64,000 bases of DNA from positions 19,311-83,310 of the forward strand of contig CAZFBD010000011.1 of assembly GCA_964517125.1 (NCBI GenBank). The letters are read 5' to 3'. This stretch comes from SHLQ01 sp964517125. Lineage in GTDB: Bacteria; Actinomycetota; Acidimicrobiia; Acidimicrobiales; SHLQ01. Below the pieces are notes generated by a model. The model had not been told where the DNA came from, ran no database searches, and saw only the letters and a program-made list of their open reading frames with translations. Shown piece by piece: positions 23,846 through 33,800 of the stretch. The position numbers and the translations under genes are program-made. The stretch's first letter is position 1. Each line of letters begins with the position of its first letter.

Positions 23846-24966
23846 CCGATCGGATCTTGTTCGTCGATGACGAACCAAACGTTCTCAGTGGATTCACGAG
23901 ACTCCTCCGCAGGGAGTTCTCTTTCGACACGGCGCTCGGCGGGGCCGAGGGCCTGTCGTTGATGCAGGACCAGCAGTACGCCGTGGTCGTATCCGACATG
24001 CGGATGCCAGAGATGGGCGGCGAGGAGTTCCTCGCGAAGGCCCACGTCGAGCAGCCCGACGCCGTACAGATGATTCTCAGTGGTCAGGCCAACCTGGAAT
24101 CCACCGTTGCTGCAGTCAACAACGGAAACATTTTCCGGTTCCTCGTCAAGCCGGTCGAGAAGGAAACGCTCACAGCCAACCTCAGCAAAGCTCTTCATCA
24201 GTACCGCATGGTCAACGCCGAGCGAGAGCTGTTGGAAAACACCCTCTCGGGAGCAGTCGGCGCCCTCACCGAGGTGTTGTCGATGGTGAGTCCCGTTGCG
24301 AACCGTCGCACCACTCACGTCGTCGATGTTGTCCGGCACGTCTCGAAACACATTGGGCTGGGAAGCGACTGGCAGCTACGGCTCGCAGCCATGCTGAGCG
24401 GTGTGGGCTTTGCCGCCATGCCAGCCGACGTCGTTGCGAAGGTCACGTTGGGGCAGCCGCTCACTGATCTGGAACGTTCCATGGCCGCCCGGTACCCCGA
24501 TGTGACCGCGCAGCTCCTCGGGCGAATCCCCAGACTCGAGGCTGTCTCCGGGATCATCTGTGCTCAAGCCGGGGTTCAGCAGGCGCCTCCTGGTCTCGAA
24601 CAACATGTCCTCCTACTCGATCTCGCCGTGCGAGTATCCGAAGGTCTGGCAAGGCAGAGGAGTGTGGCCGAGATCATCGCTGACGCGCAGCAGCAATCCA
24701 TCTATGGACCCCAAATGCTCTCCGCGCTCGAAACACTTCCCGGCGCAGAAGGCGTGGTGGTGGAATCGATTCCGCTTGGCGATCTCCGGGTGGACATGAC
24801 CCTGCGAGAAGACGTGACAACCACCAGCGGGGTCATGCTTGCGAGCTCGGGCACGGTCATCACCTCGTCGTTGCTGGAACGAATCCAGAACTTCTCCGCC
24901 TCCGTGGGTGTGGTCGATCCGATTCTCGTGGCAAAGCCAGGGGTGAGCGCCACTCCGGTCAATTGA
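23842..24966 (+). CDS. Response regulator with degenerate HD-GYP-like domain
   Basis: 374 residues. Receiver domain (1-120): FVDDEPN, VVVSDMRMPEMGG, FLVKPVEKE. A coiled helix (LHQYRMVNAERELLE) leads into an HD-GYP-like fold (135-300): RRTTHVVDVVRHVSKHIGL keeps the first helix histidine, but the signature LLHDIGK of active enzymes is MLSGVGFAAMP here, and no GYP motif is found. It is therefore probably catalytically dead for c-di-GMP hydrolysis. The C-terminal strands (PLGDLRVDMTLREDV) resemble the small tail domain seen after HD-GYP-like regions. It overlaps the HDOD gene (ATGA, 23842-23845) and completes a kinase/two-regulator operon. Confidence 0.87.
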   Translation: MTDRILFVDDEPNVLSGFTRLLRREFSFDTALGGAEGLSLMQDQQYAVVVSDMRMPEMGGEEFLAKAHVEQPDAVQMILSGQANLESTVAAVNNGNIFRFLVKPVEKETLTANLSKALHQYRMVNAERELLENTLSGAVGALTEVLSMVSPVANRRTTHVVDVVRHVSKHIGLGSDWQLRLAAMLSGVGFAAMPADVVAKVTLGQPLTDLERSMAARYPDVTAQLLGRIPRLEAVSGIICAQAGVQQAPPGLEQHVLLLDLAVRVSEGLARQRSVAEIIADAQQQSIYGPQMLSALETLPGAEGVVVESIPLGDLRVDMTLREDVTTTSGVMLASSGTVITSSLLERIQNFSASVGVVDPILVAKPGVSATPVN

Positions 24967-25052
24967 CGGGCGAACACAGTTCAGCGCCGACACCGCATTT
25001 TTGCTCGGGGCTGGACGACTGACGAATTACGCGGCCGGCTTCTGGCCTGCCG

Positions 25053-26321
25053 TCACATCCTCTCCCCCAGCTCGGCTCCCGACCGATGCTGCTCGGCCAG
25101 GCCCAGGCCAACCAGTTCCTCTTCGGGCCGAATTCGCAGCAGTCCGGTGACCCTGAGCAAACCGAACAGCGCTGTGCCGGCGACAATCGCCCATGAACAC
25201 ACGATGAGGATGCCCAACGCCTGAGCCGCCAGCTGATCGGTCCCGCCGCCGAACAACAGTCCGGCATCTGGTTCGGGTATCCACCGACCTGAACGCTCGG
25301 CGAACAACCCAACAGCCACGACACTCCACACTCCACAGACGCCAAACATCGCCACGACGCCGAGCGGATCATCGACACGTGCACGTTCGATCATGACAGC
25401 CGCCGAGATGACGACCACTCCAGCGATGGCCCCGATTGCCAGCGCCGAGGCCGGCGAGACCACGTCGACGCCGGCAGAAACTGCGACGAGGCCAGCCACC
25501 AGCCCCCTTGCGGCGCTCAGCGAGCCGGCCCGGCCGGACCGACGCCAGGAGATCGCCATTGCGGAGAGCGATGCGGCCGCAGCCGACACCAACATGGAGA
25601 CCGCCGCTGAGGGAAGATCGTCGGACCACGCACCCGGAAGCCCTCCGATGAAGCCAATCCAACCGACCGAAACGATCAGTGACCCGAGAACCATCAGCGG
25701 AATCGAACGGCCGGGAATGACACGAGCCTGGCCGGTGGACCCGAACCTCCCCAGTCGCGGGCCGACCAGCATTGCGCCGGTCAGGCCCAACCACCCTGCA
25801 AGCGCTGAAACGACTCCACCGCCGCCGGCGTCGGCAAACCGGGCGCCGCCGATGTCGATGTCGGACAGGAGCCCCTGTCCCCACGCCGCACGGGCAGCGA
25901 GCGGGTACACGACCCCTGCGATGAGGGCAGCAGCCACGACATGACCAACGATCGTTGTTCGTTCGGCCAGAGCTCCGAGGGCGACCGACGCTACAAACAC
26001 TGCCACCCCAAGATGCAGAAACAACCACGTGCCCGCCGAACCGCCGTCGAAGGCAATGATGCGGTCGGACAAGGGTGGATCGACCAGTCCGAACCAGTCG
26101 GTACCCACCCACGCAGATCCGGGGCCGAACCCCAGCGCGAACCCAACCATGGAGAACGCCAGCACGGCGGCAGCGAACTGCGCCACATGACGTGCTGCGC
26201 TCGTGGACACGCTTCGGTAGCGCGTCACGCCCTGGATCATCACCACAATGCCCACGTGCGCGACCAATGTCAGCACGGCCGCGGCCGCCATCCAGAAGTC
26301 GCTGACATCCGTTGAATTCAC
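25053..26321 (-). CDS. Amt/Rh-family membrane protein lacking the twin histidines
   Basis: 422 residues, about 11 helices, Amt-like fold: AFDGGSAGTWLFLHLG, FADAGGGGVVSALAGWLG, and DDPLGVVAMFGVCGVWSVV. In AmtB-type transporters the two pore histidines lie in VVHxxA and VFGVHGVCG. Here they are Ser and Phe respectively, so ammonium conduction as in AmtB is doubtful. The GTG start at 26321 faces the GGDEF/EAL gene across 80 nt. Some Amt domains act as sensors coupled to cyclic-di-GMP enzymes, which makes the neighbour suggestive. A divergent transporter remains possible. Confidence 0.8.
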   Translation of the reverse strand: MNSTDVSDFWMAAAAVLTLVAHVGIVVMIQGVTRYRSVSTSAARHVAQFAAAVLAFSMVGFALGFGPGSAWVGTDWFGLVDPPLSDRIIAFDGGSAGTWLFLHLGVAVFVASVALGALAERTTIVGHVVAAALIAGVVYPLAARAAWGQGLLSDIDIGGARFADAGGGGVVSALAGWLGLTGAMLVGPRLGRFGSTGQARVIPGRSIPLMVLGSLIVSVGWIGFIGGLPGAWSDDLPSAAVSMLVSAAAASLSAMAISWRRSGRAGSLSAARGLVAGLVAVSAGVDVVSPASALAIGAIAGVVVISAAVMIERARVDDPLGVVAMFGVCGVWSVVAVGLFAERSGRWIPEPDAGLLFGGGTDQLAAQALGILIVCSWAIVAGTALFGLLRVTGLLRIRPEEELVGLGLAEQHRSGAELGERM

Positions 26322-26401
26322 AGTGATATTTCAGCACTCCAAAGGCCGTTTGGCCCAGACGGCGACGTCAAGGAAACAGCGATTCTGCCGATAGTTGGAG
26401 T

Positions 26402-29395
26402 GTGTTGAAGCGTGCATTTCAGGGGCGACGAGATGCGAAAGCACCTCGCGCCCGCACGGACCTGCTTCGCCGGATCGCAATCGGACCCCGCCTCTGGCTC
26501 TTCGTTGCCGCCCCTGCTGCAGTTCTCGTGGCGCTCATTGGCCTGCTCGTGTGGACCGACGTCGAAACCACCGACGAGCTCCGCGGATTCACCGCCAACA
26601 CGGCCAACGTCACAGCCCTCGTGGACGCCCGAGCCACCGTGCAGGACGAACGCCACGAACTGGTGCATTCCGGCGCGATCCCCGATGACCGGCCGCTGCC
26701 CAGCGGCATCGATGGCAAGCGCACCGACGCATCCTTCCCCGATCGGGCCCTCGACACGCTCGACGGAACGAACCTCGCCATCGACCTGAACGAACAGGTT
26801 CTGGTGGGCCGTGCACTGCACGCGTCCGGCCAACCTGAAGAAGCGGCAGATCGTTACACCGGCATCATCGAGGCGATCGACCGGGCCATTTCCCGCGAAC
26901 TCCTCGACTCCCCGATCGGTGAGATCGACCGCAGAAGCGATGCCCTGCTCGCCGTGCTCGTCGCCAGCGAAGCACTCCTGCTCGAGGATCTGGAGATTCG
27001 AATCGGCTCGGCCGATCCGCTCACGATCGCACAGCTGCACGCCACCGAACTGGCCAGCCTGGATCGATTCTCGCGCGATGCCAGCCCCACCGGTCATGCC
27101 CTGCTCGAAGAGCTCACGCTCACACCCGAGTGGGGAACCTCGGCCGTTCTCCGTTCGCAGCTGCTCGACCCCACCTTTGGTGATTTCGACCTCGGGTCCT
27201 GGGTCTTCAACTCCACACTTCGAGCCGACGGAACCCACGAACTCGTCGTCGCCGAAGCCCGTGGCCTTCAGACCACCACGGACTCCCTCGCCGACCGGGG
27301 CATCGATCGCCTGGTCTGGCTCGGCACCATCGTCGGTGCGGTCCTGATCATCGGCGCGCTTGCCACCTTCGCCATTCGCCGCAGCATCGTGCAACCGCTC
27401 CAGGCCATCGGTCAGTCGGCCAAGCGCCTCGCCAAGGGCGAAGCGGCAGCCATCGACGACACAGCCCCGGACGAGATCGGAACCGTCGCCAAGGGAATCT
27501 CGTCGCTGCACGACACGATGAACCGGCTCTGGGCCGATGTGGACAAGGTTTCCCGGGCAACCATCGAAGGCGACTTCGACGCTCGGATCGACACCACCGA
27601 CCTCGAAGGCGACTGGCTCCGTCTGGCCGAAACCATGAACGCGACTCTCGCCACCGGCGAAGCCCACAACACCGCGGTCGAAGCCGAACTGATTCGCCGC
27701 GACGTCCTCACTGAAATCGCCGGAGCCGCACTGCTCGCCGAGAACGCCGGCGAGCTCACCGACGTCGTCCTCCGCAACCTTCCCGGCGCCGTACCCGGCT
27801 CCCACGCCCACCTGCATCAGCACCCGAGCGGCCCTCCGCTCTACCACCTGGGCGTGGACCTGGAGCCGACGATCTCCGCCCTGGAACTCCCGACCATCGC
27901 CGATCACGCCCAGCACGTGCAGCTGCGTGACGGCTCGGGCGTGGCCAGCCTGGTCGAGTTCGGACAGGGTCCACCGGCCGTCCTGGTGCTCGCGTTCGGC
28001 AAGACCGAACCCGAGGACCTCGGTCCATTGATCGGTCTGGTGGAAACCGCCAGCCGGGTGCTTGCTCAGGCGCACCGGCGACAGGCTGCCGAATGGTCCG
28101 CCACACATCACTTCGAACATGACGCCCTCACCGGCTTGCAGAACAGCGCCGGCCTGAACCGGTGGTTCGACGACCATTCGGACCGCGCCTCGACCTGGTC
28201 GGTCATCGGTGCCCAGCCGCTTCGCCTCGACTCGCTGGACAGCTCGTATGGCCGCGACGCCCGGAACACGCTGCTCACCATCGTCTCTCGACGCCTGCGT
28301 CGAACCATTGGTGAGCACCAGGTCATCGCCCGGATCGGCGACCCCGAATTCGTGATCCTTGCTCCGACCGTTCAGGCACCCGAACAGATCGAACGCATCA
28401 CGCAGGCGTTCGCCCATCCGCTTGCCGTCGGCAGCGAACTCATCTCGGTCGACCTCTCCATCGGTGTCGCCGACGTGGAGGACGACCTGGAGCAGGCGAT
28501 CGCGAACGCTGCAACGGCATCACGGCAGAACACCGGCCGGACCACCGCCGTCGTGCACTTCGAACAGAAGCACCGCGAGACCGCGGTACGCCGAAACGAT
28601 CTGCTTCGCTGGCTCGAGACCGCCATCGACGAACGCAGCCTGGAGGTCCACTTCCAGCCGGTCGTCAACGCCGTGAGCACCGTGGCCGAAGGCTACGAGT
28701 GCCTGATCCGCGGCAGCCGCAACGGAACCCCCATCTCTCCGGCCGAGTTCATCCCGCTCGCCGAGGAATCCAACCTCATCCTCGAGATCGGCGAATTCAC
28801 TCTTCGGGAGGCCTGCGCCGCACTGCCGTTCCTGCCGGGCGACTCCCCGTACGTGGCCGTCAACCTGTCACCGATCGAACTCGGCGACGCCGGTCTGATC
28901 CGACGCATCGATGCCATCCTCAAGGAAACCGGCGTCCCCCGCGAACGCATCGTGTTCGAAGTCACCGAGGGCTCGGCCACGAACGAATCCGACATCGACC
29001 TGCTCCACCGCATCCGGGAACTTGGCGTGAAGATCGCCATCGACGACTTTGGCACCGGTCACTCCAGCCTGTCGTACCTGACCACGCTGCCCGCGCAGAT
29101 CGTCAAGCTCGACCGTAGTCTGGTGACCCCGATCGTCAACGACCGTCTGTCCCGGACCGTGGTCGAGGGTGCCATCCGCATGGCGCACGACATCGGCATG
29201 AGCGTGATTGCCGAAGGTGTCGAGACCAACGACGAACTCAATGCGCTCCGACGCTTCCGCTGCGACCGGATCCAGGGCTGGCTGACCGGACGACCGGCTC
29301 CGCTCAAGGACCTCATCGAGGTCACGAACCATCCGCGGACCACGATCACCATGCCCACAGACCCGGCATCGCACGCAACGGTGGAGCACGGCTGA
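26402..29395 (+). CDS. Membrane receptor with HAMP, degenerate GGDEF and EAL domains
   Basis: 997 residues. TM1 (about 30-52, LWLFVAAPAAVLVALIGLLV), an extracytoplasmic all-helical region (53-300) resembling nitrate/nitrite-sensor (NIT-like) domains, TM2 (~303-325), HAMP (~327-385), a GAF-like segment (~430-560), then GGDEF (~575-730). The GGDEF motif reads RIGDPEF, so cyclase activity is probably lost. The EAL domain (~740-980) keeps YECLIRG in place of EALxR, plus VNLSP, FEVTEG, DDFGTGHSS, IVKLD and IAEGVE, so phosphodiesterase activity is plausible. Start GTG 26402 has GATAGT 6 nt upstream. The stop overlaps the start of a solute-binding protein gene (TGATG), suggesting that the binding protein is its ligand-presenting partner. 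Confidence 0.88.
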   Translation: MLKRAFQGRRDAKAPRARTDLLRRIAIGPRLWLFVAAPAAVLVALIGLLVWTDVETTDELRGFTANTANVTALVDARATVQDERHELVHSGAIPDDRPLPSGIDGKRTDASFPDRALDTLDGTNLAIDLNEQVLVGRALHASGQPEEAADRYTGIIEAIDRAISRELLDSPIGEIDRRSDALLAVLVASEALLLEDLEIRIGSADPLTIAQLHATELASLDRFSRDASPTGHALLEELTLTPEWGTSAVLRSQLLDPTFGDFDLGSWVFNSTLRADGTHELVVAEARGLQTTTDSLADRGIDRLVWLGTIVGAVLIIGALATFAIRRSIVQPLQAIGQSAKRLAKGEAAAIDDTAPDEIGTVAKGISSLHDTMNRLWADVDKVSRATIEGDFDARIDTTDLEGDWLRLAETMNATLATGEAHNTAVEAELIRRDVLTEIAGAALLAENAGELTDVVLRNLPGAVPGSHAHLHQHPSGPPLYHLGVDLEPTISALELPTIADHAQHVQLRDGSGVASLVEFGQGPPAVLVLAFGKTEPEDLGPLIGLVETASRVLAQAHRRQAAEWSATHHFEHDALTGLQNSAGLNRWFDDHSDRASTWSVIGAQPLRLDSLDSSYGRDARNTLLTIVSRRLRRTIGEHQVIARIGDPEFVILAPTVQAPEQIERITQAFAHPLAVGSELISVDLSIGVADVEDDLEQAIANAATASRQNTGRTTAVVHFEQKHRETAVRRNDLLRWLETAIDERSLEVHFQPVVNAVSTVAEGYECLIRGSRNGTPISPAEFIPLAEESNLILEIGEFTLREACAALPFLPGDSPYVAVNLSPIELGDAGLIRRIDAILKETGVPRERIVFEVTEGSATNESDIDLLHRIRELGVKIAIDDFGTGHSSLSYLTTLPAQIVKLDRSLVTPIVNDRLSRTVVEGAIRMAHDIGMSVIAEGVETNDELNALRRFRCDRIQGWLTGRPAPLKDLIEVTNHPRTTITMPTDPASHATVEHG

Positions 29396-30732
29396 TGCGC
29401 GTCCGCCTGATGTCGCTCCTTCTGCTGTTCGGCCTGCTTGCCGGATCGTGCGGTGCCGTACGTCCCGAACCTCTTGCGTTCGTGGACCAGGACGCCCGAC
29501 CCGGCCAGTCGGTCATTCGCGTCGTGACCTGGGATGCAACCGCCCTGGCACCGGCCATCGAGCAATGGGAAACCGAACACCCGACAGCGCGCGTCGTGGT
29601 CGAAGTACGCCCTTCCGAAGTCCATCACGCCGATGTTCTCGACGACTCGACCGCAGCCGCCGACATCGTCGCTCTGGACTCCGGGTACATCGAGGACTTC
29701 CGCAACCGAACCGACCTGTTCGTGGACCTGGCCCCGCTCGCAGAAGCGACGGACGACGGGCTGGACTGGCGCACCGACCAGGGAATCGCCGACGACGGCA
29801 CCATCACCTCGGTCGCGGTCAACACCGGCGGCCTCCTCCTGGCAGTGCGCTCCGACCTTCTCGGCGACATCAATGACCCCAACGCTGCCGGGACGCTCCT
29901 CGGAGCGCTCGGCAACGCCAACACCTGGTGCGATCTCATCGCTGTGGGCGACGCCTATGCCGACGAGGCTCAGGAAGCCTTCCTCCCCTCGGCCGCCGAC
30001 CTGTTCGAAGCCGTTCTGAACCAGGGAGACGTCCGATTCGTCGACGCGGACGGCAACCGGGTCCACACCGAAAGCGAAGCCGTCCACACCGCGTGGGAGA
30101 CCGCCATGCTGGCGATCGGCACCGATCGGGACGATCTGCAGTTCGCCGAGCCCTGCGAAGACCAGAACTCGGGCATCCAGCGCATCACGGCGTTCAACCA
30201 GGCCTCGTTCACACCCGGATGGTCCGAGGGACTGCAGGACGGGGCATTCGCAGCGACATTCGCTCCGTCGTGGATGCTCGACCGTATTCGCACCACCGCC
30301 CCAGAGACCTCCGGAAACTGGGAGCTCCTGTCGGTTCCGGGCACGTTGGGGACCAACGGCGGCGCCTCGCTCGCCGTGAGCCGCAGCAGTGAACACACCG
30401 ACCTTGCGATCGACCTGATCGGGCACCTCACTCGCTCCACGGTGCAGAGCGCCACCTTCCGCGATTTCGGCAACCTGCCCGCAGCGTCATCGCAATACAC
30501 CGCCGACGCCGTGCTCGACCATCGCGAGCCATTCTTCGGCTCAACACCCATTGGCGAGCTGTTCGTGGAGAGCGTCGAGGGCTACGAACCGGCACCCACC
30601 GCAGAGCACGATCAGGTGATCCTGCGGGAATTCCGGGCAGCCGTCGCACGGGTCGACGCAGGCACACAGACCCCCCAGCAGGCCTGGGACGAGGCCATCT
30701 GGCGCATCGACCTGTTCATCTCCGAGAACTGA
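29395..30732 (+). CDS. Extracellular solute-binding lipoprotein (family 1 type)
   Basis: 445 residues. The signal peptide ends in a lipobox-like LLAGSC with C19 as the lipidated residue. The mature part looks like a family-1 periplasmic binding protein: VIRVVTWDATALAPAIEQWE, ADIVALDSGYIEDF, GASLAVSRSSEHTDLAIDLIGHL. There is no permease or ATPase gene beside it. Its start overlaps the stop of the GGDEF/EAL receptor gene by one base (TGATG, 29393-29397). Together this suggests that it delivers a ligand to the receptor rather than to a transporter. The ligand is probably a sugar or oligosaccharide by family, but this is not established. Confidence 0.87.
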   Translation: MRVRLMSLLLLFGLLAGSCGAVRPEPLAFVDQDARPGQSVIRVVTWDATALAPAIEQWETEHPTARVVVEVRPSEVHHADVLDDSTAAADIVALDSGYIEDFRNRTDLFVDLAPLAEATDDGLDWRTDQGIADDGTITSVAVNTGGLLLAVRSDLLGDINDPNAAGTLLGALGNANTWCDLIAVGDAYADEAQEAFLPSAADLFEAVLNQGDVRFVDADGNRVHTESEAVHTAWETAMLAIGTDRDDLQFAEPCEDQNSGIQRITAFNQASFTPGWSEGLQDGAFAATFAPSWMLDRIRTTAPETSGNWELLSVPGTLGTNGGASLAVSRSSEHTDLAIDLIGHLTRSTVQSATFRDFGNLPAASSQYTADAVLDHREPFFGSTPIGELFVESVEGYEPAPTAEHDQVILREFRAAVARVDAGTQTPQQAWDEAIWRIDLFISEN

Positions 30733-30789
30733 ACACACCCAATCCCACTTTTTGCTGGCTGCGTTGCGGTCGTTGGGAGCGGAAACAAC

Positions 30790-30795
30790 TACGCT
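30790..30795 (+). promoter_or_regulatory. -10-like hexamer TACGCT
   Basis: Six nt before ATG 30802; the spacer holds no Shine-Dalgarno sequence. Confidence 0.4.
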
Positions 30796-30801
30796 TTCGC
30801 C

Positions 30802-33800
30802 ATGAACTTCAAGCGTCTGACCCCGCAGCAGGTCGTGCTCGGCATCGGCATCGGCGTCGCCCTCATCACCGTCCTCTCCGGCATTGCGGCCGAGGTGTTC
30901 GCCTTCAAGAACGAGAACGAGGTCCACCGGACGGTGTTTGCGAACATCCCCGATGTGATCCGCCTGATCTTCTACACCGTCATCCCCATCATGATCGTGT
31001 ACGGAGCCTGGATGTTCTCGCTCCGCATCAAGAACTGGCGACGAGGCGGACCCGACAACCGAGCCACCACGAAAGAGAACGCCGGCCGACGCCTGGCCGA
31101 CTTCCGATCCGGCGTCTACATGCGCACCCTGCTGCGTGAACCCGCCGCCGGCATCATGCACTCGATGATGTACTTCGGGTTCGTCATCCTGTTGGGTGTC
31201 ACAACGGTCCTCGAGATCGACCATCAGCTTCCCGAAGCCGCAAAGTTCCTCCATGGCGGCACGTACAAGGCCTACTCCTTCATCGGCGACGCCGCCGGCC
31301 TCATGTTCACGATCTCCATCGTGTGGGCCATCGCCCGCCGGTACGGACCCCGCGCCATGCGCCCGTACCGCATTCGCATCAAGAGCAAGCCCGAACACGC
31401 CATCATCCTCGGCACGTTCCTGGCCCTCGGCGTCACCGGCTTCCTCGCCGAAGGCTGGCGCATCGCCCTCGAGGGCGAACTCGCAGGCGGCGTGCTTCCC
31501 GAGTACGAAAAGTGGTCGTTCGTGGGCTACCCAATCGCCCAACTCGTCGAAGGAAGCGGATCACTTTCCGGCTGGCACCAGTTCTGGTGGATCTTCCACG
31601 TCCTGTCGTTCGTGACGTTCCTCCTCCTGCTCCCCATCACCATGCTCCGCCACATCTTCACCTCACCGCTGAACATGTACCTGAAGGACAAGGATCGGCC
31701 CAAGGGCGCAATGAAGCCCATGCCGAACCTCATGGAGACCGAGCTCGAATCCTTCGGTGCCTCCACCATCGAGGACTTCACCTGGAAGCAGCTCCTCGAC
31801 ACCGACTCGTGCACCATGTGTGGCCGCTGCACCAGCGTCTGCCCGGCTCACGCAACCGGCAAGCCCTTGGACCCCCGCGAGATCGTGCTCAAGACCGGCG
31901 AAGTCATGGCCCGCACCGGCGATCCCGCCGTGTCCCCTCCCATCGGCGTCGACGCCGAGATCACCGTTCCCAGCAACTGGATGTTCGACCGGGTGTCCTC
32001 CGAAGAGCTCTGGGCATGTACCTCATGTCGCGCTTGTGACGACATCTGTCCGGTGAACATCGAGATCCTCGACAAGATCCTCGACATGCGTCGCTACCTG
32101 TCGCTGATGGAGTCCGATTTCCCGACCGAGCTCGGCAACGCCTACCGGGGCATGGAAAACCAGATGAACCCCTGGGCCATGAGCCAGGGCGAGCGCGCCG
32201 ACTGGGTCGACGACGGCTCCGTCGAGATTCTCGCCGGCGACGAAATCCTCGAAGCCGAATACCTGTACTGGGTCGGTTGCGCCGGCTCATTCGACGACAA
32301 GAACAAGAAGGTCAGCCAGGCCCTGTCGAAGCTGCTGAACCGGGCCAACGTGTCGTTCGCCATCCTGGGCCCGAACGAGAACTGCACCGGCGACTCCGCT
32401 CGCCGAACCGGCAACGAGTACATCTTCCAGATGCTCGCCATGCAGAACATCGAAGTGCTCAACGGCATGGGCGTGAAGAAGATCATCACCCAGTGCCCGC
32501 ACTGCTTCAACACGCTGCAGAACGAATACCCGCAGCTCGGTGGTCACTACGAGGTCATCCACCACAGCGAGTTCCTGTCGCAGCTGGTCGACGACGGCAG
32601 CCTGGACATGACCAACGCCGAGCTCGACGAGCGCATCGTGTACCACGACGCCTGCTACCTGGGCCGCCACAACGACATCTACGTGGCGCCCCGCAAGGTC
32701 ATCGGCTCCCTCGGCGGCGTCGAGGTTCTGGAAGCCGAACGCAACGGCAACAAGAGCATGTGCTGTGGTGCTGGTGGCGGCCGCTTCTGGATGGAAGAGA
32801 CCGTTGGCAAGGACGTGAACGTGGAACGTTCACAACAGCTCCTCGAAACCGGCGCATCGCGCATCGCGACCGCCTGCCCGTTCTGTTACGTCATGATCGA
32901 TGACGGCGTGAAGGGCCAAGGAGTCGACGAGGACGAGGTCCAGGTCGCAGACATCGCCATCCACATGCTCGATGCTCTGGAGCGCGGCGATCAGCTCGCA
33001 ACCGCTCGGGCCCTGTCGCCGGTCATGTTCGAATCGTCCGTGACCCTCGGTGGGTCTTCCGACGGGGGCGGCGGCACCGCAACCCTCGCGCCGATCGCTG
33101 AGCCAGGCATTGCCACCGGCGGCGGCGATGCTGGTGACGACGGTTCCGACGATGACCCCGACGACGGAATCACGGTCGTCGCCGACAGCGATGGCGACGA
33201 TGACGACGACGGCACCGATGCCATCGAAGCGTCAGCCGACGACAGTGATGCTGCATCTGCGGCCGATGATGCCGCAGCAGTCGCTGCCGCGGCACAGGCT
33301 GCCGCCGAGGCGGAGGCAGCTGAAGCAGAGGCAAAGGCCGCGGCAGCTGCCAAAGCCGCCGCCGAAGCAGAGGCCGAGGCGCAGGCGCAGGCGCAGGCGG
33401 CAACCGAAGCCGCTGCGGCGGCAGAGGCTGAAGCTGCCGAAGCCAAGGCTGCGGCCCATGCTGAAGCTGCCGAAGCCGAAGCCCGGGCCGCCGAGCAGGC
33501 GCTCGCCGAGGCACGCGCCAAGCAGGAGGCCGAGGAGGAAGCTGCACGAGCTGCCGCCGAGGCTGAGGCTGCCACCCTGGCCGAACTCCCCACCGACGAC
33601 CTCACGCAGATTCGTGGCATCGGTTCGTCCCTCGACGGAATTCTCGGCGACCTCGGTATCCGGAACTTCGATCAGGTGGCGTCCATGTCACCCGAGTACC
33701 GCCAGGGTCTCGACGACTACCTGCAGTTCGAAGGACGTATCGAACGCGACGACTGGATTGGCCAGGCGGCCCGCCTTCGCGGCGACCGCACACCTGTCGC

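Noticed and set aside
26318..28417. A 699-codon open frame on the minus strand opposite the GGDEF/EAL gene
   Set aside because: It mirrors the codon structure of the real gene in high-GC DNA, has no recognisable domains, and the plus-strand protein has clear HAMP and EAL motifs.
29059..30426. A 455-codon open frame opposite the solute-binding protein gene
   Set aside because: Shadow frame: the plus strand has a signal peptide and family features, the minus strand has none.
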